A DNA stretch of 64,000 nt from Dehalococcoidia bacterium (GCA_021731085.1 JAKFYB010000002.1:1-64000); one strand, 5' to 3'; shown: positions 35,677 to 44,122, counted from the stretch's first letter. A program made the numbers and translations. The notes: a model not told the origin generated them from the sequence alone.

Positions 35677-36530
35677 CCAGCGAGGGCGTCCCAAGCAGCC
35701 TTGCCCAATCGCCCCACCATTCGGTTGCCCTCGGACCCGCGACCGGTGCCGGGGCCTGTGCCACCCTCGCAGAAAGCGGCCATCGCGAATTCCCCGCTGG
35801 GGCCGTGCATGACTGCACCGCCGGTGCGGACGCCGTTCAGGAACGAGCCGCCCTTTTCGGCGACCCAGGCTGTGCGCGGGTCGGGCGGGAGCATGTTCAT
35901 CTCGTTCCACGGGAGTTCAGCGGAGAGCTCATGCCGGTAGTCGCTGCGGCGCATGATGCGGAGCATGTCCTCTGACGCTTCGATAGAGACGGCTTCGTGA
36001 CGGGCGATGAGCGCGAATAGGGCGCACATGTCCGCCGCCGACGATACGGACATCTTCCGCGGGTCGACGCCGGCGGAACGATCGCCAAGGCGCAGAAACA
36101 GGCGCGTATTGTGGAGCGCGAGGCGCTCCATCAGCCCGTTGACTTCGTTCAGACCTGCCATGTCGACGCACATGTTTGTTGCGCTGTTGTCGGAGATGAT
36201 CATCATCAGTGTCGCAGCGTCGCGGACCGTCATCTCGACGCCGAACGAGAGTTTGCTCAGGACTCCGGAGCCGAGCACGCGATGCTCCTCGCCGTAAGCC
36301 ACGCGGTCGTCGAGACGCAGTTTCCCGTCGTGGACGGCCTGATAGAGGGCTACGAGCACAGGCACCTTGATCAGTGACGCCGTCGGCATCACCGCGCCTT
36401 CGTTGTGGCCGATGTGTTCGCCCGAGACGAGATCCGTCAGCGCCCACGTGCAGGTGCCGGTGTACTCGTCGCTTATCGAGCGGAGGTCGTCCGCGAGAGC
36501 ACGCACAGCGGCGACACGCGCGGCGGTCAC
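35673..36530 (-). CDS. Class A beta-lactamase-like serine hydrolase
   Basis: A 285-residue protein of the beta-lactamase 2 type. The SxxK motif is ASLIK (about 52), SDN is in ISDNSATN (about 112), and the third motif is KGG in VAEKGGSFLNG instead of KTG. No signal peptide is present, so it would act in the cytoplasm, unlike true beta-lactamases. It may be a peptidase or esterase. It starts with GTG that overlaps the stop of the upstream cupin gene (GTGA), so the two are probably translated together. Calling it an antibiotic resistance gene would not be justified. Confidence 0.85.
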   Translation of the reverse strand: MTAARVAAVRALADDLRSISDEYTGTCTWALTDLVSGEHIGHNEGAVMPTASLIKVPVLVALYQAVHDGKLRLDDRVAYGEEHRVLGSGVLSKLSFGVEMTVRDAATLMMIISDNSATNMCVDMAGLNEVNGLMERLALHNTRLFLRLGDRSAGVDPRKMSVSSAADMCALFALIARHEAVSIEASEDMLRIMRRSDYRHELSAELPWNEMNMLPPDPRTAWVAEKGGSFLNGVRTGGAVMHGPSGEFAMAAFCEGGTGPGTGRGSEGNRMVGRLGKAAWDALAG

Positions 36531-36961
36531 TTCACGACTCCGGTTTCAAGTTCAGCCTGGGAGTACTCGACCTGCTCGTCTTTGAGGCTGGGGTCGTAGG
36601 GCGGATCTGGATAGTTGATGAGCCAGCCTTCTTCGTCGCCGATGTTCTCGAGTCCCGTCGCAATATCGATCGGGATGAACAGCCGCGTGGGAGTGGCGGC
36701 GTCGAGGATGTGCTCCTCGCGCTTCCAGTCCGGGCCGCCGCTGTAGAGGATGATGCGCATCCGCCCGCGGACACAGACGTAGCGGGCGACTCGTACGCGA
36801 TGGAGGTGATATCCCTTGAACGCGCCAGGCGCCGCAACCGTCAGGTAGGCGACGGTCTTGTCACCGTCCTTGAACAGCTCCTGCAGCCAGCCGTTCTCCT
36901 TGCCGTCATGGTCAAACGTCGTGACCCGCTTCGCAGGTTCGGTGCTGATCCTGTCGATCAT
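36527..36961 (-). CDS. RmlC-like cupin (dTDP-sugar epimerase-type fold)
   Basis: A 144-residue single-domain cupin. GAFKGYHLHRVRVARYVCVRGRMRIILY gives the first beta-hairpin with His residues, and ATPTRLFIPIDIATGLENIGDEEGWLINYPD the second, as in dTDP-4-dehydrorhamnose 3,5-epimerase-like proteins. True epimerases are longer (about 180), so the substrate is uncertain. AGGAAG lies before the ATG. It forms a two-gene unit with the beta-lactamase-like gene. Confidence 0.8.
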   Translation of the reverse strand: MIDRISTEPAKRVTTFDHDGKENGWLQELFKDGDKTVAYLTVAAPGAFKGYHLHRVRVARYVCVRGRMRIILYSGGPDWKREEHILDAATPTRLFIPIDIATGLENIGDEEGWLINYPDPPYDPSLKDEQVEYSQAELETGVVK

Positions 36962-36991
36962 GAGCGCTTCCTATGTGGCCCGAACGGGGCG

Positions 36992-37492
36992 CTAGGCCTT
37001 GGAGACAACCGGCGAAGGCCCGCGGCTGATGACGCTCATCGGCGACGCGGGGAACATGCTGCGGACGGGCTTCAAAATGATGTTGGTCTCGGCTTTCAGG
37101 ATGCCCTGGATGCCGGCCAGCGTCTTTGTCATGAAGTCCGTAAGGTCGTCGTTGCTCGGGAAGAACGCGAGCGCGATGATATCGGCGTTTCCGGTGGTGT
37201 ATCCGACATACACAACACCGTCCGCCTCGGCGATTTGTTCAGCGATTTCAGTGATCCGCGCAAGTTCACCGGAGATGCTGATGACCGCGGCCGTATTAAG
37301 GCCAAGCCGTGCCGGGTTAGTCACCCCGACGATGCGCAGGACATCGTCCCGGATGAGGCGCTCAATGCGGTTGCGGACCGTGCCCTCGGAGACGCCGACG
37401 GACTCTGCTATCTCGCGGTTGGTCGCACGGCCGTTGTGCTCCAATATGCTGAGAATGTGGTGATCAACGGCGTCTGGCTTCAGAAACGGCAA
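36992..37492 (-). CDS. Lrp/AsnC family transcriptional regulator
   Basis: A 166-residue regulator: winged helix (ILSILEHNGRATNREIAESVGVSEGTVRNRIERLI) at about 10-45, then an RAM ligand domain (VVYVGYTTGNADIIALAFF). The frame is open to 37555, but the first 21 codons contain a promoter (TTGACA at 37550-37555, TATCGT at 37528-37533). AAAGG lies 8 nt before the TTG at 37490-37492, giving a product of normal length. It is divergent from the substrate-binding protein gene (37647) and may control it. Ligand, probably an amino acid, is unknown. Confidence 0.9.
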   Translation of the reverse strand: MPFLKPDAVDHHILSILEHNGRATNREIAESVGVSEGTVRNRIERLIRDDVLRIVGVTNPARLGLNTAAVISISGELARITEIAEQIAEADGVVYVGYTTGNADIIALAFFPSNDDLTDFMTKTLAGIQGILKAETNIILKPVRSMFPASPMSVISRGPSPVVSKA

Positions 37493-37508
37493 CGTTTTGG
37501 CCTTTCCC

Positions 37509-37524
37509 CTGACAGTTTCGTCAG
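37509..37524. promoter_or_regulatory. Inverted repeat between promoter and start of the Lrp gene
   Basis: CTGAC and GTCAG face each other across AGTTTC, immediately downstream of the -10 box of the Lrp promoter and before its ribosome binding site. The position suits an autoregulatory operator. Arms are only 5 bp. Confidence 0.4.
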
Positions 37525-37527
37525 CGC

Positions 37528-37555
37528 ACGATAGCACGGGGTATTCCAATGTCAA
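37528..37555 (-). promoter_or_regulatory. Sigma-70-type promoter of the Lrp gene
   Basis: TTGACA (37550-37555) and TATCGT (37528-37533) on the minus strand with a 16-bp spacer. It lies inside the apparent longer frame of the regulator and so argues for a start at 37492. Confidence 0.6.
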
Positions 37556-37646
37556 GCGAGATCTGGCCCCTTCGTCGGACGACGTGAGCGATACAATGGC
37601 GTCAAGTTCAGGGCACTAAGATCCACACCACGAGGGCCACGACTCG

Positions 37647-39290
37647 ATGACGCAAGCGGAGCACGGCTTCTGGTCGAAGTACGGACTTCGTCGCGTGTCC
37701 AGACGGCGCGCGCTTGCCGGTGGCGCCGCCATCTCAATCGCCAGCGTCGCCTTGGCTGCCTGCGGGGCTGACGAGCCAGACTCGACGCAACCTCAAGAAG
37801 GCGGCGTGCTGCGGACAGGCACAACTAGTCCGTTCTCCGGGCTCGATCCGCAAACGGAAGCTGGTACCGGCCTCGCGATTACGGCGAGACTCTACGGCTA
37901 CCTCCTGCACATTGATCCGCGTGATGAGGCCGTGATCTATGACCAGGCGGACGAGGTCGAGCAGCCGGACGAAACGACGTACGTGTTTCACCTCCGAGAC
38001 GACGTCGTATTTCAAGATGTCGAGCCGACGAACGGCCGTGACCTAAGCGCCGAAGACGCAGCCGCATCAATCGAGCGTTTTCGCAAGAACGCCCTCGCGC
38101 CGACCCGCACGTTTCACACGGAAATCCTCGACAGCACCGAGGTCGTCGATGCAGTCACCTTAAAGGTGACCACGAAGCGGCCATACCGGTACAGCCTAGG
38201 CTACCTCGGTGACATCTCAGCGGGCGCCATCATTCCGACTGAGTTCATCGAATCTAGCGCCAGCCTCTACACACAGGCCGCCGGGACTGGTCCGTTTCAG
38301 CTCTCCTCGGCAGATCCAACGAACCGTGTGACCCTGACTCGTCACGACAAGTACTACCGATCGCCGATTCCCTACCTGGATGCGATGGAGTGGCAGGTCT
38401 ACGGAGACAACGCAGCGAAACTCGATGCCATGCGAGAACACGAGGTGGACCTCGTCACCGCCGGATCGCGACAAGAGCTCGAGGTCCTCAGCGATGAGAA
38501 CTCCGATATAGAACTCACGCCCGAAATCAGCCTCTCGTCCACAGCTCTGGGCTTCAGGATCGACCGCCCACCATTCGTCGACCCCCGCGTACGACAAGCG
38601 ATTGACCTCGCGCTCGATCGTGAAACCCTGATCCGCAACGTCGCTGCGGGCGATGGCACAATACTTGGTGCCGTCAATCCGGCCCTTGGCGAAGGCTCGT
38701 GGTCCTTGCCGAGTTCGGATCTGATCGCTGCCTCCGGCGCCGACGAACCCATCGAAGAACGACGAACGCAGGCGCGCCAGCTGCTGGCTGCCGCCGGCGC
38801 CTCTGGCGCGACCATTGAGCTTCAGGTGGCCGATGTCCCACAGATGAAACGCCTCGCCGAAGAGATCTCGGTTCTACTCGCATCGGTCGGATTGCCAGCC
38901 ACGCTCAAACTGCTCGATGTCCTGACATGGTTCTCCAACTTTCGCGGCGGCAACTTCGACGCCACGTTGATCGCCCATCTGCCATACGAATCGCCAGACG
39001 TCCCCCTGCGCTTTTACCACTCGCGCGGCCCCGATGGCACGGCGAGTCCGTTCGCGTTCGCCGACGGAGAAATGGATGCCCTGATCGAACGGTCATGGGG
39101 AGAAGGCGACAAGGCCATTGCGGCTAGCACGATTCTGGACGTCCAGCGCAAAGCCCTCGATGCACGACCGCTGCTCCCGCTGTTCACCGCGAGCGCATAT
39201 TCAGCCGCGTGGAAGCAGGTCCAGAACCGGCGGCCGGGCCTGCTCGGCAGTCTCGCGCAGTACAACTACGAACAGTGGCTTTCGACCTAG
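37647..39290 (+). CDS. Extracellular solute-binding lipoprotein, family 5 (peptide/nickel type), Tat-like signal
   Basis: A 547-residue binding protein. The N-terminus has RRVSRRRALAGGAAISIASV followed by ALAAC: twin-arginine and a lipobox, so it is probably a Tat-exported lipoprotein. The mature part has the SBP_bac_5 fold with GVLRTGTTSPFSGLDPQ, a central YRSPIPYLDAMEWQVYGD and repeated hinge regions. It captures peptides or other oligomers for an ABC importer, but no permease or ATPase is adjacent, so it is an orphan binding protein. It is divergent from an Lrp regulator. Confidence 0.92.
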   Translation: MTQAEHGFWSKYGLRRVSRRRALAGGAAISIASVALAACGADEPDSTQPQEGGVLRTGTTSPFSGLDPQTEAGTGLAITARLYGYLLHIDPRDEAVIYDQADEVEQPDETTYVFHLRDDVVFQDVEPTNGRDLSAEDAAASIERFRKNALAPTRTFHTEILDSTEVVDAVTLKVTTKRPYRYSLGYLGDISAGAIIPTEFIESSASLYTQAAGTGPFQLSSADPTNRVTLTRHDKYYRSPIPYLDAMEWQVYGDNAAKLDAMREHEVDLVTAGSRQELEVLSDENSDIELTPEISLSSTALGFRIDRPPFVDPRVRQAIDLALDRETLIRNVAAGDGTILGAVNPALGEGSWSLPSSDLIAASGADEPIEERRTQARQLLAAAGASGATIELQVADVPQMKRLAEEISVLLASVGLPATLKLLDVLTWFSNFRGGNFDATLIAHLPYESPDVPLRFYHSRGPDGTASPFAFADGEMDALIERSWGEGDKAIAASTILDVQRKALDARPLLPLFTASAYSAAWKQVQNRRPGLLGSLAQYNYEQWLST

Positions 39291-39345
39291 TTCGGTCGCG
39301 CGATTGACACCCTCCACAGTCGCTTCTAGACTGACAGTGCGCCGC

Positions 39346-39422
39346 GGCCCCGTGGTGTAGCGGTCTAACATGCCACCCTGTCACGGTGGAGATCGAGGGT
39401 TCGAATCCCTTCGGGGTCGCCA
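39346..39422 (+). tRNA. tRNA-Asp (anticodon GTC), CCA encoded
   Basis: A cloverleaf with acceptor GGCCCCG/CGGGGTC (one G-U pair), anticodon stem CCACC/GGTGG with loop CTGTCAC (anticodon GTC), and T-arm GAGGG TTCGAATCCC. The 3' CCA is in the gene. A rho-independent terminator follows 13 bp later. Confidence 0.95.
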
Positions 39423-39435
39423 TTACCCGCCATCT

Positions 39436-39459
39436 AAGCCCACCTGAGGTGGGCTTTTT
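39436..39459 (+). terminator. Rho-independent terminator after tRNA-Asp
   Basis: AAGCCCACC TGA GGTGGGCTT forms a 9-bp perfect stem with a 3-nt loop, followed by TTTTT on the plus strand. It is the clearest terminator in the window. Confidence 0.9.
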
Positions 39460-39485
39460 CGTATCCCCGGTCGAGGATCGACGAT

Positions 39486-40592
39486 TCAGGCCGGCAGGTA
39501 CGTGAGCGCGTTCGCGTCAGCTATCGAGCCGTTGAGCCGATTGTAAATCGCGCGGAACAGCGCAAGGCCGCGATCATTCGCCATGTCCAGAGTCGCCGCG
39601 TTGATCACAAAGATCGCGAGATACACAAGCAATGAGCGCGCGTAGTCGATATCGAACTGGCCGCGGTCGTAATTCCGAACGCCGTTCGTCGTAAGCGTTT
39701 CGTAGTAGAGGTCGCACAACGCGCTCTCGTGCTTGTGGCGAAGATCTGCGTCGAAACTGCCGCAGATGAAGTACGCGAGGTCGTATGCACCCCAGCCCTT
39801 GTTCGGCGACTGCCAATCTATGACCGCTACGTCATAGCCGCTGTTCGGCGTCCCGAAGAACAGATTGTCGGCGCGATAGTCGCCATGAGCGATCGTCATC
39901 GCGCCCTGCTCAACCTCATCGAGCGTCTTGAGCACGCGCTCGCCCAGCGACGGCACGACATCGAGCACGTCTTGCGAAAAGCAATCTGCGAATTGGTCCA
40001 GAAAGATGGGCCAGGATGCTTGATATGCCTGGGTGAGACCGGCTCGCACGAGATCGACGCCTGGGACCATCCACGGAGTCGTGTCGAGCGCCTTGTGTTG
40101 CCACCACTGCGCGTGGTGCTCGGCCAGGCCCCGAATTGCTCGTTCTGCCTGGTTGAGATCGCATCCGGCAAGCTGGTCGCCCATCGTTCCGGACGATGCC
40201 AGATCCTCGAGCAGGATGATGTATTCGATGGACTGCGCGTTGCCGTCGCCGTAGTAGAACCGCGGGGTACGAAAGGTTATCTCCTCAGCAAGGTGCCGGT
40301 AGAACTGCAACTCTCTTTCGTACATCCCATACATGGCCGCGACCTGGAGAGCGCCCGGCTCGCGTGAGGGAATTTTGGCGATGATCGTTCGTGGAGCATC
40401 ATCAGACGCGCCGTCGTACGTGGGAGTCAGGCGCAGCACCTGTCCCACGAACCCCACACCTTCCGACAGAGCGACCGCGTCAATGGCCTGAACCGCGCCG
40501 TTCGGAAGGACGCCGCTCTTCTTTAGCGCGCCAGTCAGCCACTCAGGAGTAATGTCGACTGCATCGTGTGGAATCGTATTCGTAGTGCCCAT
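39486..40592 (-). CDS. EcKL/APH-like phosphotransferase family protein
   Basis: A 368-residue kinase-fold protein. The Brenner-like catalytic loop is IAHGDYRADNLFFG (about 240), the metal-binding motif is VIDWQSPNKGWGAYDLAYFI (about 265), and the ATP-binding Lys is in IIAKIPS (about 73). These fit ecdysteroid-kinase-like/aminoglycoside phosphotransferase proteins, which phosphorylate small hydroxylated molecules; some relatives serve in acyl-CoA dehydrogenase-linked metabolism. The substrate is not known. A strong promoter ends 5 bp before the ATG, so the mRNA is likely leaderless. Confidence 0.9.
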   Translation of the reverse strand: MGTTNTIPHDAVDITPEWLTGALKKSGVLPNGAVQAIDAVALSEGVGFVGQVLRLTPTYDGASDDAPRTIIAKIPSREPGALQVAAMYGMYERELQFYRHLAEEITFRTPRFYYGDGNAQSIEYIILLEDLASSGTMGDQLAGCDLNQAERAIRGLAEHHAQWWQHKALDTTPWMVPGVDLVRAGLTQAYQASWPIFLDQFADCFSQDVLDVVPSLGERVLKTLDEVEQGAMTIAHGDYRADNLFFGTPNSGYDVAVIDWQSPNKGWGAYDLAYFICGSFDADLRHKHESALCDLYYETLTTNGVRNYDRGQFDIDYARSLLVYLAIFVINAATLDMANDRGLALFRAIYNRLNGSIADANALTYLPA

Positions 40593-40597
40593 GCAGA

Positions 40598-40626
40598 AAA
40601 ATACTCGCGCCCTGAACCGCGGTCAA
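40598..40626 (-). promoter_or_regulatory. Leaderless promoter of the EcKL-like gene
   Basis: TTGACC (40621-40626) and TATTTT (40598-40603) on the minus strand with a 17-bp spacer. Only TCTGC separates the -10 from the ATG, so transcription should start at or next to the A of ATG. No ribosome binding site is possible. Confidence 0.65.
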
Positions 40627-40634
40627 TGAGGTAG

Positions 40635-40664
40635 AAAGGGCCGAGCATGAAGCTCGGCCCTTTT
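40635..40664 (-). terminator. Rho-independent terminator after the YceI gene
   Basis: AAAGGGCCGAGC and GCTCGGCCCTTT form a perfect 12-bp stem around ATGAA. It lies 27 bp beyond the YceI stop codon on the minus strand and just before the promoter of the next gene. The T tail is short on both strands. Confidence 0.85.
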
Positions 40665-40690
40665 GGTCGGACATGGACTGGCTTCGGCGA

Positions 40691-41434
40691 CTAGCTCGCC
40701 ACCGTCGCAACGATGTCCATCTGCAGCGTCACATTGTCCTCCACGGACACGAAGCCGCCGATGTTGGGCGGTGTGATGCCGAAGTCGGCGTAGAGGATGT
40801 TGATCGTCGCCAGTGCCGTCATGATGTCACCCTCGCGGCGGGCCTTCACTTCCCAAGTCACTTCCTTCTCCACGCCGTGCAGCGTCATGATGCCTGTCAT
40901 CTGGAAGGTGCGCTCCTGGTCGAGCGGAATCGACTCATCGATCTCCGAAACGCTCGTTGCCACGAAGGTCGCCTCCGGGAAATTCGCCACGTCCAATGCT
41001 TCACGGACGCGATTGTCACGACGGTCCTCGTCGGTCTTCAGATTCGCGAGTTGTACGGTAACCTTCGTCTCGTTTGCAGGGTCAAGCGCGTAGCCATCCG
41101 CCGTGAGGTACAGCGTACCGGCGATCTCCTGCGTCACGCCCTCGGCTTTCGACGGAAGACCCACGTTCGCCAGCGTTTCCCCAGCGAGGTACGTAGCTTC
41201 GGACTGCTCCGGGACAATCACAAAGGCGAGGCCGTCGGCAGAGGCCGCTGGGGTTTCGCCCGTTGCTGCTGGTGTGTCTGCGACGGATGTCGCAACGGCG
41301 GTCTTGAGTTCGTCCGAGATTGTCTGAGAGTTGGTCTTTGGTTCGGCGTCCTCCCTGATGAGGAACCACCAACCGGCTACAGCAGCGACCACGGCGACGG
41401 CCGCGATTCCAACTATTGCGAGTATCCTCGACAT
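40691..41434 (-). CDS. Membrane-anchored YceI-family protein
   Basis: A 247-residue protein starting MSRILAIVGIAAVAVVAAVAG: one N-terminal membrane anchor, a Thr/Ala-rich linker, and a YceI domain of about 170 residues (FVIVPEQSEATYLAGE..., VREALDVANFPEATFVATSV, MTGIMTLHGVEKEV). YceI domains bind isoprenoid or other hydrophobic ligands in a lipocalin-like barrel. The frame extends to 41470, but the anchor at 41434 marks the start. It is a single-gene unit ended by a strong terminator. Confidence 0.92.
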   Translation of the reverse strand: MSRILAIVGIAAVAVVAAVAGWWFLIREDAEPKTNSQTISDELKTAVATSVADTPAATGETPAASADGLAFVIVPEQSEATYLAGETLANVGLPSKAEGVTQEIAGTLYLTADGYALDPANETKVTVQLANLKTDEDRRDNRVREALDVANFPEATFVATSVSEIDESIPLDQERTFQMTGIMTLHGVEKEVTWEVKARREGDIMTALATINILYADFGITPPNIGGFVSVEDNVTLQMDIVATVAS

Positions 41435-41577
41435 ATGTCCTAGCCTTCCTTTGCACTCATAGCTGCCCAATGCATCTCAGGGCATGCCCGAATACACACA
41501 TGTTACGGTCGCGCAGTAACCAGCGATGTTGCGGTTCCGTTGTAGTCGCCTACGAGGGCGCACTCCTTAGGGGATTC

Positions 41578-42945
41578 TTAGTTCACGCAGACGACGCTGC
41601 AGTCGGCGCCCATCGTGGATTCTGCAAGACGAATGGCATCTTCAACTGTGGGTGCAGTCTCGAATCCGATGTGTTGGGGGACGGCAGGATCGTTCGCACC
41701 GGCCACCACGACGCGGCCCGCATGCTTCATCCGACGCATGGGATGCGTCGCCAGAACGGCATGTACAGGGTGGAACGCTACGGCGTTTCGGTAGCGGTCG
41801 ATGTACCCCGTGTGCGTCGCGAATTGTTCGCCGAACCGGTGCATGATCTCGTACGGGTCTCTCGTGACAGGCAGCACGTCGGTCCAGCAGTCACGATACG
41901 ACGGGTGATGCTCCATGTCCCACTGCTCGGGTGTCGGCGTCGCCAGCACGACCGTGCATCCCGGTCTGCCGAGGGCTTCGATATAACCACCAAGGTATCC
42001 AAGCCCCGACGAGATCAGCGTCAGAATGGGGTTCAGCGTGCCGAACACCGCGTACGGGCTCCAGGCCGGAAGCCCGTACACGACAACATCAGATGGCTCT
42101 GACTGTGAACGTCGTGGTGGATTTCGCGATGCCATGACTTTCAGCGCCGCTGCCCTCGTTTCAGAGACCCCGCCCGCCCAAACATGCGCGATCTTAGTGG
42201 GCGACGACTGCACACACTCGATCTTGTAGAACCGCTTTGCGAGGATTGCTTCGGCGTGATCACCCATCTCGTTGAGCACCTCGTGCATACGGTTGTTCAG
42301 CACGGACATCGACATGCCGTCCGGGTGATGGGTGTGCCGGATCGACTTCCACGTCGACAGGCCGACGGCAATTGACTTCCATCCTCCACTGAAGCCCAGG
42401 TGGAGGCCCGCGTTGATGTAGATGCAGAGGTCTGCTTCAACTGCGAAACGACTCAGCTCGACGTCGTAACCACGCGGTGTTACGCCCAGGTTGACGATGT
42501 TCTCCACATCCTCGGCGTCATGGCAAAACAGCCGGTCGCCGAATCGTGCGACATGGTCAGGTCCGATGATCGTCGCCAGCTCCTCATGCGAAAACTTGCG
42601 ATGCAGGGCGTTCGCGCAGATCAGCAGGACGTTTGCATCGGGGACGCCGGCCTCCGCCAGTTGTTCGAGGATAGCGTCGATCGCAACGCGGCGAATCGGC
42701 CCGAATGACGTGACAGTGGGGTCATCGAAAGCGATGACCACGCGAGACGAAGGCGAGACGATCTCTCGAATCGGCGGCAGTCCAAGCGGGGCGTCGAGAG
42801 CTGCCCGAACGGCCGCATCCAGGTCCCCGACCGGCTGCAGCCCGCCTCCAGTACCGGCGCCGCCGCTGCGAGAGATGACGGTGGCCCGAGCGGGAAGCTC
42901 CGCATCAACGGTTTCGTCGCCGAACGGCAAGGTGACTGTGACCAT
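41578..42945 (-). CDS. LarA-like protein (lactate racemase family, DUF2088)
   Basis: A 455-residue protein. The N-terminal domain has RVVIAFDDPTVTSFG and LICANALHRKFSHEELATIIG, and the region INAGLHLGFSGGWKSIAVG corresponds to the part of LarA that holds the lysine (here GGWKS) linked to the nickel pincer cofactor. The family isomerises 2-hydroxy acids in the cytoplasm. None of larB, larC or larE, which make the cofactor, is nearby, so either they are elsewhere or the protein works without it. Length is slightly above the usual 425. Confidence 0.88.
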   Translation of the reverse strand: MVTVTLPFGDETVDAELPARATVISRSGGAGTGGGLQPVGDLDAAVRAALDAPLGLPPIREIVSPSSRVVIAFDDPTVTSFGPIRRVAIDAILEQLAEAGVPDANVLLICANALHRKFSHEELATIIGPDHVARFGDRLFCHDAEDVENIVNLGVTPRGYDVELSRFAVEADLCIYINAGLHLGFSGGWKSIAVGLSTWKSIRHTHHPDGMSMSVLNNRMHEVLNEMGDHAEAILAKRFYKIECVQSSPTKIAHVWAGGVSETRAAALKVMASRNPPRRSQSEPSDVVVYGLPAWSPYAVFGTLNPILTLISSGLGYLGGYIEALGRPGCTVVLATPTPEQWDMEHHPSYRDCWTDVLPVTRDPYEIMHRFGEQFATHTGYIDRYRNAVAFHPVHAVLATHPMRRMKHAGRVVVAGANDPAVPQHIGFETAPTVEDAIRLAESTMGADCSVVCVN

Positions 42946-43037
42946 GCTCGATGGTGTATCACGCCGCTGACTCCGTCGCCAGAAACCCGGATGCGCATCG
43001 AAGCGAGACCGCTAGACTAGGTGCGGAGGATGAGCAC

Positions 43038-43877
43038 ATGCCCGAGAACGGACTATTAGCAATTTTCGCCCACCCGGACGACGAGACATTTGGCGTTGGC
43101 GCGACGATGGCCCGCTATGCCGCGAAAGGCATACCTGTAACGATGGCGTGCGCCACGCGAGGTGAGGTCGGCGAGATAGCGCCCGGTTCGGATGCGACGC
43201 CGGAAAACCTCATGCTCTATCGTGCACAGGAGTTGCGCGACGCCATGGCCATCCTTGGCGTCGACGACGTGCGATTCTTCGGGTTCCGCGACTCCGGCAT
43301 GCAAGGCACGGAGGACAACGAAGACCCGCGCGCCTTCATGAACGCGCACGCTGACGGTGTCGTACATCTCATGGTGCGACTCATCCGCGAGCTCAAACCG
43401 GCCGTCGTGGTGACCTGGGACAAGAGCGGCGGATACGGACACCCGGATCACGTCGCGTGCCACCACCACGCGACAGCCGCGTTTCATGCTGCCGCCGATC
43501 CTTCGAAGTACCCAACGTCAGGACAGCCGTGGCAGGCGAAGGCGCTGTTCTACACGTCCATCCCGATCGATGAGTTCATGAAGATGGCGGCGGAACTACG
43601 CGAGCGTGGCATCGAACTGGGTGGCCCGACGGAGGATGACACCGACATGATGCAGCTCGAGCGTGTGCCCGTAAACTGCAAGATCGATGTCAGCGACCTC
43701 TACGATCGGAAGATGCAGGCGCTGTTCGCCCACAAGACGCAGATTAGCGACAGCGACGGCTTAGCCAAGGCGCCTGACGACATTCGGCGGCGCTTCTTTG
43801 CGAACGAATACTTTCACCGCGCGTATCCGACGCTCGATGATGGCAAGGTGCTCGACGATCTGTTCGCCGGGCTGTAA
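43038..43877 (+). CDS. LmbE/PIG-L family deacetylase
   Basis: A 279-residue metal hydrolase. The zinc-binding motif is FAHPDDETFGVG (about 10-20), with the third His in GYGHPDHVACHHHATAAF (about 145). It resembles N-acetylglucosamine-linked deacetylases such as MshB and Mca-type amidases, which act on mycothiol-like conjugates. GGAGG lies 8 nt before the ATG at 43038, which rejects the longer open frame. No mycothiol or bacillithiol genes are adjacent, so the substrate stays open. Confidence 0.93.
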   Translation: MPENGLLAIFAHPDDETFGVGATMARYAAKGIPVTMACATRGEVGEIAPGSDATPENLMLYRAQELRDAMAILGVDDVRFFGFRDSGMQGTEDNEDPRAFMNAHADGVVHLMVRLIRELKPAVVVTWDKSGGYGHPDHVACHHHATAAFHAAADPSKYPTSGQPWQAKALFYTSIPIDEFMKMAAELRERGIELGGPTEDDTDMMQLERVPVNCKIDVSDLYDRKMQALFAHKTQISDSDGLAKAPDDIRRRFFANEYFHRAYPTLDDGKVLDDLFAGL

Positions 43878-43900
43878 GGCCAAGAGGCGACCGCCCGCAG

Positions 43901-44122
43901 TTACGCGGACGGCGCCCCTCCCGCTGGCTGCAACATTCCCCCCCGGCGCTCGGCACGCCGTTCTGGAGTAGATTCGACCGGCGCTCGGCGCTCGAACACC
44001 GCAACACGCTGGCGTGCGCGGCCGTGCAGCAGATCCAGACCCGCCTCAGGGTTCAATGCCGGATCCGCGGCCGCGAGTGCGAGCATCCGTTCGACGGCCT
44101 TGTGCTTATCGAGAATCAGCAT
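43901..44122 (-). CDS. Possible small protein overlapping the HTH gene
   Basis: A 73-residue frame starting MLILDKHKAVERML and rich in Ala and Arg (ALNPEAGLDLLHGRARQRVAVFERR). It overlaps the end of the preceding HTH gene by 17 bp in another frame, so the two may be coupled or one may be a frameshifted continuation. AGGAG is 15 bases before the ATG, which is far. It may also be a chance frame. Confidence 0.35.
   Translation of the reverse strand: MLILDKHKAVERMLALAAADPALNPEAGLDLLHGRARQRVAVFERRAPVESTPERRAERRGGMLQPAGGAPSA

Noticed and set aside
35673-36530. Antibiotic resistance beta-lactamase
   Set aside because: No signal peptide and KGG in place of KTG; context is metabolic.
36374-37534. 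386-residue plus-strand frame across the cupin and Lrp genes
   Set aside because: Antisense shadow of two well-supported genes; no family features.
39346-39422. Integration site at the tRNA-Asp gene
   Set aside because: No direct repeat of the tRNA 3' end and no integrase gene beside it were seen.
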